Shown here: in pieces, positions 57,899 to 64,000 of the stretch
How positions within the stretch are numbered: position 1 is the stretch's first letter
Layout of the letters: the number at the start of each line of letters is the position of its first letter
Source of the DNA: Cryptomeria japonica
Lineage: Eukaryota; Streptophyta; Pinopsida; Cupressales; Cupressaceae
Direction of reading: 5' to 3'
DNA length: 64,000 nt
Assembly: GCF_030272615.1 (NCBI RefSeq)
Contig: NC_081411.1
Coordinates: 160,748,971-160,812,970, forward strand
Notes under the pieces: model-generated
Told to the model about the DNA's origin: nothing
The model's input: only the letters and a program-made list of their open reading frames with translations
Databases searched by the model: none
Program-made: the position numbers and the translations under genes

Positions 57899-59290
57899 TT
57901 AACATTTTATCGAAGAATGACACTTTTTCCAAGAACCTATCCTAGAGGTGGAGGACACCAAGGCAGAATTAGGGGTGACTTTAACCAATGACTCTGTGGG
58001 GCTTGAACTCGTGATTAGGGCACTTATTTGTTTCCATTTCTTCTCCCTTTTCCTATTCAATTTAGTTTGTAAGGTTTGGATAGGTTGCAGAGAAGCATTA
58101 TGCATATTGGTCGCATTCCTACAAGCCAAATTGGCCTCCTCAATTTTCATTTTGAGGGCCTCTTGGGATCGCTTGATTTCTTTCACCTCAATTTTAGTCC
58201 CAGTCATCTTGAGCTTGGTGTTCAAATCTTCAATCTTCCCGTTCACCTTATCCCACTTCTCCATGAGGCCAACAAATACATTAACAAATCTCCAAACTTT
58301 GTCATCATCAATGTCCTCTAGCTAGGTATTAGCCCTAGCTTCTACCTTAGCCACAACCTCTAACTTGTTAATTTTCCTTATCGCCATATTCATCTACCCA
58401 AAACTTCATTTCAAAAAATAATCCTACCTTTGCACATCATCATGCAAGTCCTTCAGATTTTTGGTGAGGATTGTAATCGAGCTTGGGGCTTGGTAGTTGC
58501 AGAGGGGGGAGGGTTTGTGGGAGGAAAGCTAGGGTTAACATCATCATTAATATTAGTGGCAAGGGACCAATGCAATATTGTAGTTTCAAAGGAGTGTGAT
58601 TCAGAAGAGGAAATAGAATCAGACCTTGAGTCCTCGACGATCTCCACATCCTTGTGCACCTCAATTTGGGGTTCTAAATCAAGGTCTTTTTTAGAGGCTG
58701 AAATGGCTTTAAATTTGGTGATGCACACGATGTTCCTTCTTGTGGACATTTTAGAACCCAAATGAGACAATCCACCAAAGTTGGACGAGGTGACAATGAG
58801 ATCAACATATACGCTAGGATCGTAAGTCGACTTGATTTCAACAGTAGGGATCCCACTTAAGGGGGTTAGGGCCAAATGGAAATTATCAAGCCTACGCATG
58901 AGACCCTAATAAAGGGGAGGTTTACCCTTAACACAAGCCTTAGAAATAGATTAAGACAAAGAGGACAAGACCCAGCAAGGAAAGTCCATTCTTACCCCAT
59001 GGCATGGGTGGTTCAGCATAGGGAAGAGTTGAAGGTGAAATCTCCTCTTTCTGCCATCAAGAGTGAAATATTTCATAAGAAGAATGGTAGCCTCCTTCCA
59101 AATACCTGGAAGCTCTTCTCTATTGGAGATAATTTGGAGTCTAGAAACCCCTTCCCCAAGTTCAAGAAATATTTGAAATCTTCCTTGTAATTCCCCTTGG
59201 GCTTCTTGGGAAAGGAGATGCCATCAAGGGCCAAACGATTCACTTTCACAATAGTCTCCTCAGAAATCACAAAGGAAAAAATCCCATTTT
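57899..59290 (-). pseudogene. Gag-like retroelement protein, decayed copy 1
   Basis: In minus-strand order: SFVISEETIVKVNRLALDG, KGNYKEDFKYFLNL, then in another frame ILLMKYFTLDGR, a Ser/Asp-rich section (58899-58453) and a coiled coil (KIEDLNTKLKMTGTKIEVK, 58264-57899). Copy 2 at 60-64 kb has the same order: SFTVTPEYIAEVIGI, DYKKFMRRFF, MRYFTLEGW, an acidic section and a coiled coil. I take the family to be a retrotransposon gag because such ORFs are abundant in plant repeats, but no zinc knuckle or pol is visible. Frameshifts and stops separate the pieces. Confidence 0.45.
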
Positions 59291-60127
59291 TAACATAATC
59301 ATTATTCTAGGCATAAAAAAAAGCCATAGAAAGTTTGGGATCATGGTCAGTCATCCCCACCACTTAGGAATCTAGATTGCTCTAAATCTCATTACTCTAG
59401 AGCTCTCCATTGTTTTTGAATTCAAAGCATTCATCAGGTTCAACCTAGTTCAAATCACCTCCCATCTCCAAAAACCCAAAAGCTAGAATGAGAAAGTGAT
59501 AGGTTCGATAGTAACAATGGTGGGTACCAACAAAATTAAAGTCTCACACTGCCTTATCCAACAAGCAAAGGAGAAGGCAAGAATGGAAACTACCAGAAAG
59601 GTGGGATTACTCATCATTAATGGGTAAGTAATTCAATATCATGGCACGACCCACAGTTGGGACTTCAAGCATTTGGGACCACACTTTCAAATTATTCCAC
59701 ATTGTGTCAAGCCCTACCAGCTTGTCTGCCACTCTATTTCCTTCATGCCGCACTTGGCAAAATATAACCTCATTGAGAGTAGGAAGGAGGGTGCAACACT
59801 TGTCTATGAGAGAAGCAATCTACTAGTTCAACTTGGCCACCTTATTAAGCATCATAATAGTGTTGTAGAAGTGTTTTTTATTAGATTAGCACGGAGGTGG
59901 CCTTGAACCAGAGAAACAACAACCAACTTACAAGATCATATGACCATCAGCACATAAAAATGGGTCTCCCTTCAAAAATAATCAAAAACTTTCATTACCC
60001 TATAGCTATTTCTACTAATACGAAGAAGCTTCCAGCTATTAAACCAAATAATAGTAGCTAACCTATTAACCTTCTCCTTAGAGCTAATAATCATAGAGCT
60101 CATATCAGCATTAAACCTATCATAAAC

Positions 60128-60488
60128 TGTTAGAGTTGTCTTTTATTAGCTATCATAAACTATTAGAGTTGTCTTTTATTAGCTAATAATTATTTATTTA
60201 ATTATTAGTCTATTATACTCTATGCTTAAGCTAAACTTAGGAATCTTATAATTCTTTAGGATTTTCACCTTTAGGGTTTCAAGTATAATCTTATAAGGAT
60301 TCTCTCTTTGTATTTTCATTAACAACTGTAATATTGAATTGCATTATTGTTGCACGACAATATGAATCCTCTTTTTTGGATCTCTGAATTCTGGTCTCCA
60401 TAGCTTTTTTGCTTCTCTCCTTGTGTGACAGGTTTGCATGCAAGTGATCTTAGGGAGATGTAAAGTTGATTTTTCCTCAACTCCAATA
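60128..60488 (+). repeat. 5' LTR of copy B
   Basis: Carries TTATAAGGATTCTC as in the other family LTRs. The first 33 bases plus flank are repeated in tandem. Confidence 0.88.
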
Positions 60489-62090
60489 TGGTATCAGAGC
60501 TCCAGATCTGCATGCCCCTATTCTCTTCATGAGAGATTTTGGGTCTTGTTCTTCATATCTGTGTATTCAGGGGTTTGTGCAGTTGTGTTTTTCTATTTCT
60601 AGGGGTAGCTAGTTTTTTGGTAAATTTTGGTGCCAAAAGGACCTCATAGTTGGATTTTGAAGGCTGATTCCATGAATTTTGATATATAATTTGCCTATTT
60701 TCAGTGACAGGGGCATGATTTTTTACTGGCACATTTTTTGAGGCACGGAAATCCGTACAGTTGTACCTACAAATGCGTCAGAAAATTTTTTGTCAATAAT
60801 TTTTTTTTTATAACCTTCTTTATGCCCTACAAGAGGGTTTTTTTCTTTTGGTCAAACGAGGCGCTTTTTCAAAAACTTTATATCGTCAGAAATCTCTTTC
60901 CGAGCTCTATCCAGATCTAGAGGTTTGAACTTCTGATTTTGTTTTTTTGATGGAGTTTTTTGCTATTAAAGACAACGGTTCATTTTTGCACTCCGGGAGA
61001 CATAACTTGAGCATCTGAAATCCGTTTTCAGAGAATTATATATCGTTGGAAAGCTTGTTCTATATTCTTTCCATTCATATGATTTTTCTTTCCAGATTCT
61101 TCTCCAGGTATATTTTATTCACTGTTTTTCTTTTTAGCACTCTGGTGAATATCCTAGATGTTTCAGGGCTTGGGATCTCTTTCTTTGAGTAGGATATTTG
61201 GATATTCTTTTTGTTTCCAGTCTTTTGTCTATTCTTATTATTGTAGCATTTTATTTATGCAAACACACTAAGATAAAGTGCCACCATGCATTGTATACAT
61301 GGGATCTTGCACATCTTGTGCCTTATTGTACATGCACTACTTATTAATTGTCATGCGGGCATTGATGTTTGCCTTTATTTTCCATCTACCTTTGTCATGT
61401 GAGTGTTCCTTCCATGACATTAGCCTCATGATGTGTGTCAAGTGAGTGTTCCTTCTACGACACTGTGTACTTTCTCTAAACCTTCGATGTTCCTGGTTCT
61501 TTGTCATACAGTTCTTGTTGGTTGTTCTTTTCAGTGTACTTGTCCCTCTCCCTTTTCAATATTATGGGGAGGTTTGTCATGTTGGTTCTAATGCTTCCTT
61601 GGTTCTATTGATCATCTCTTCAAGCTTTGGTGTTTCATGGCATTTGTATCTTCGAGTTCAGTTGTTTGCCTTTGTTTGTTGCCTGATTCGAGTAGTGTCA
61701 TTTGAGGGCACTCATGCAGATTACAGTCTTCTCTTCCTGGTCATGTTCTATTTTAGTAGAGGTTCTTCAGATTAGCAGTTACCCTTCAACAGTGTTTGTA
61801 GCTATTTCATGCTTCAGTGGTGTTCTTCATGCTTTTTTCTTCCTATCTTCTAGAACATTCTTGTTTGGAGGCTTCTTAGTCCTTCGCTTGAGCTTTCATC
61901 TCTTCTTGGAGAGGAGTTTTGTTCCCACAGGATTTTCTACTTTTTCTCCACCTTACAGAGATTTTATTGTACTTGGGTACCTCATCAGGCCTAGTTGTCG
62001 GGAACCATTGTTGCTTTCATGCATTTTTTTACATGTTCTTTTAGTCTTTAGTTGTTTTTAGCTACTCCCTAAGTTCATCTTAAGGGAGGG

Positions 62091-62405
62091 TGTTAGAGTT
62101 ATCTTTTATTAGCTAGTAATTATTAGTTTAATTATTAGTCTATTATACTCTATGGTTAAGCTAAACTTAGGAATCTTATAATTCTTTAGGGTTTTGAGTA
62201 TCCCCTTATAAGGATTCCTTCTTTGTATTTTCATTAACAACTGTAAATATTGAATTGCATTCTTGTTGCACAATCAATATGACTCCTCTTTTCTGGATCT
62301 CTAAATTCTGGCCTCCATAGCTTTTTTGCTTTTCTCCTTCTGTGAGAGGTTTGCATGCAGGTGATCTTTGGGAGTTGTCGAGTTGATTTTTCCTCAACTC
62401 CAATA
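62091..62405 (+). repeat. 3' LTR of copy B
   Basis: Directly follows the polypurine tract and ends CTCAACTCCAATA like the 5' LTR. Confidence 0.88.
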
Positions 62406-64000
62406 TAAAAATTCTAGAAAAGTCATAACCTAAAAATTTAATCGAAAGGGGTTCACAGACCCCACAATTGTTCTCAAAATGGCAAGTCATAACCATAAAA
62501 GCATTAATAGAAACATAACTAAGAACAACTACTCTTTCTTGAGTAGGTTCCAATTTTTCTTTAACCTTACCAGATTTTGAATCCATGTATCATCCTGGTC
62601 CGTGTCCTCCTCCTCATTTAGCTCATACTCGTCCCTCTTAGCCTTCTTCTTTTTATTCCTCTAAATTCTACCTTGACCAGAGATCATCCCCATAACAACA
62701 TTATTCATGATCCCATCAGTAATTAAGCAAAGTGAATTGACAACATCGCTTAATTCATTAATCTTCATGTCATGTTCCTCATGTTTATGCTCCAGAGTAG
62801 ACAATCTTTCTTTTATTTCAGTTAACTGCCCCTTCATCTTATAACTTTTATCATGATCGGTAGACATGGGAGAGCACTTAACCATTTCATCTTCTTCTGA
62901 GTTGTAAGGGTCCATTGGGCTTCTAAGAAGGGAATCGTGTTTAGTTTCCATTTTACTACTCTCATCCTCCCTTTCCTCTTCATCCTCATGTTCACTTTCA
63001 AAAATACTACTATCATTTCTCAATTCTACTTCTTACTCCATATCCTTATTGGGGTTATCATTCTTCTCTTCATCCTCCACCTAGAAATCATCATCTTTAG
63101 GGTTATCCTTAAAATCCTCTTCCTCATCAAGTTCATAGATTTCACGGAGGGGGGAATTAACCTGTTTAAACTCATTTTTCTCATAATTAATTCTCCCTTT
63201 AGCCCGAAGATGGACCGACCTTCTTTCCCCCAAGCCATAGTCATACTTTTCCCGATTCTCATCTTTTTCCTCTTCTTTCTCTGAGTTATGTAGCTCTAAG
63301 TCAATGGTGATACTCGGCCCAACCAAGTCACTGTTGGTCTTCTTTTCTTTCCTCGGGGTGTTTTTGGGGGTTTCATGCTTTTGTTTATCAGGGTTAGTAT
63401 CATGCAAAGCCAATTCAAAGGAGTCCTTTTCAAGGACGACAACCGAACTAGTAGAAATTGTTATCATAGAATCAACAGGGCTGAGAGAGTTGTGGGTTTT
63501 CAGAATTAAGGGTGAAAGTTTAAGGGTTTTAGCATAAAATTTCTTAGAGCTACCAACACTACCAAATGTCGAGGCAAGACCGCTAACAGTTGGGTAATGT
63601 TCAACAACAAATTTGTACATCAAGTAAATGAGACCTTGATGGAGCAGGCGATTCACCCCATTTTGAATACAAGTTTTAAGGGAGGAAAAGAGAAAAAGGG
63701 GCATATTAATTTTTTGCATATTCCTAACATGGTTGAAGATAGGGAAGTGGTACCCATGCACAATTGGGTACCACCCCTCAAGAGTAAAATACCTCATAAC
63801 ATAATAACTAACCTACAGATAGGGTTGAGGTAAAGCAAAACTATCATACCCATTTTGGAGATGCACTGGTTACTCACCCTTCCTGAAGAATCTCCTCATA
63901 AACTTCTTGTAATCCCCTGCACTCTTCCTTTCCACCAGCTCTCCATCATTCTGAATACCTATAACCTCTGCAATGTATTCAGGAGTAACAGTGAAGGAGA

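Larger units (their letters stand above)
60128..62405 (+). mobile_element. Non-coding LTR retrotransposon (TRIM/LARD-like), copy B
   Basis: Same family as 41344-43420, opposite orientation. 5' LTR 60128-60488 (361 bp, including a 33-bp tandem duplication at its start), primer site TGGTATCAGAGC at 60489-60500, interior 60501-62081, purine run AAGGGAGGG (62082-62090), 3' LTR 62091-62405 (315 bp). Termini are TG...TA as in copy A. Flanks TAAAC (60123-60127) and TAAAA (62406-62410) match at 4 of 5 bases. The interior aligns with that of copy A (GTGTTCCTTC, GAGGGCACTCATGCA and GGTACCTCATCA-type words), yet neither copy has gag or pol. The frames at 61446-61775 and 61702-62061 are therefore not considered genes. 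Confidence 0.88.
59950..64000 (-). pseudogene. Gag-like retroelement protein, copy 2, interrupted by a nested LTR element
   Basis: From the right edge: SFTVTPEYIAEVIGIQNDGE to a stop near 63830; MRYFTLEGWYPIVHGYHFPI with HVRNMQKINMPLFLF and a Ser/Asp-rich region (63797-63081); an acidic then coiled-coil part (62661-63023: KGQLTEIKERLSTLEHKHEE); and a further part (62586-62411: VKEKLEPTQERVVVLSYVSI). The last part is broken at 62405 by the plus-strand element and seems to resume at 60122 with YDRFNADMSSMIISSKEKVN. The pieces are in different frames in places. The role is inferred as structural gag of an unidentified retroelement; no enzyme motif is present. Confidence 0.45.

Noticed and set aside
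61446-62061. Hydrophobic ORFs of 109 and 119 residues
   Set aside because: Overlapping frames in the interior of copy B, counterparts are broken in copy A, and no gag or pol motif is present.
1-64000. CRISPR array, prophage, bacterial operon or organellar insert
   Set aside because: No regularly spaced identical repeats with unique spacers, no prokaryotic gene order, and no recognisable plastid or mitochondrial gene.

Overview
The window looks like repeat-dominated nuclear DNA of a seed plant with a large genome. A conifer or other gymnosperm fits best, but that is inference. The DNA is AT-rich. I see no intact cellular gene with a full exon set. Nearly everything recognisable is a transposable element, a gene fragment or a minisatellite. 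Plant-specific families are present as relics: LUMINIDEPENDENS, DUF247, Ty1/copia gag, a Tat/Ogre-like Ty3/gypsy piece, and a plant-type Helitron with an RPA1-like gene. No rRNA gene, intact tRNA gene, CRISPR array or organellar gene was seen.

Layout. 0.0-8.1 kb: minus-strand copia material, with two long LTR-like blocks (305-2204 and 5650-8073), PBS and PPT sites, a gag gene with one stop, and no pol. 8.1-13.6 kb: tail of another copia element, a degenerate 65-bp repeat, a gypsy-type LTR, then AT-rich DNA without genes. 13.67-14.36 kb: a LUMINIDEPENDENS pseudogene. 14.6-17.6 kb: a decayed gypsy element (LTR-like sequence, gag/protease, G-patch-like and H/C motifs). 18-20 kb: exon-like scraps. 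20.3-23.0 kb: minisatellites, a MITE, and 1.8 kb of telomere-like repeats that change orientation head-to-head near 22.69 kb. 25.3-26.4 kb: a duplicated segment and one hypothetical ORF.

30.5-36.3 kb is a Helitron: an RPA1-like gene (three OB folds and an N-terminal domain) followed by a Rep reading frame that is still in one frame, but has stops, lacks the HUH block, and ends before the helicase. 38.5-43.5 kb is a minus-strand copia gag-protease element whose pol is replaced by an acidic ORF. A 2.08-kb LTR element without coding capacity is nested in its gag with a perfect target duplication. A second copy of that element (60.1-62.4 kb, plus strand) sits in a gag-like region at the right end.

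46.5-48.1 kb holds a probable TRIM. 48940-49312 holds the most striking object: a complete 373-bp LTR element with 159-bp LTRs, a 55-bp interior containing little beyond PBS and PPT, a perfect 5-bp target duplication, and exact matches to the RNA polymerase III A-box and B-box consensus. 53.5-54.3 kb is a decayed DUF247 gene, with copies of small parts of it elsewhere in the window. 57.9-64.0 kb holds two minus-strand copies of one gag-like family.

The elements form layers. Non-autonomous LTR elements (no pol) are inserted into other non-autonomous elements, and their movement must have relied on proteins from elements outside this window.
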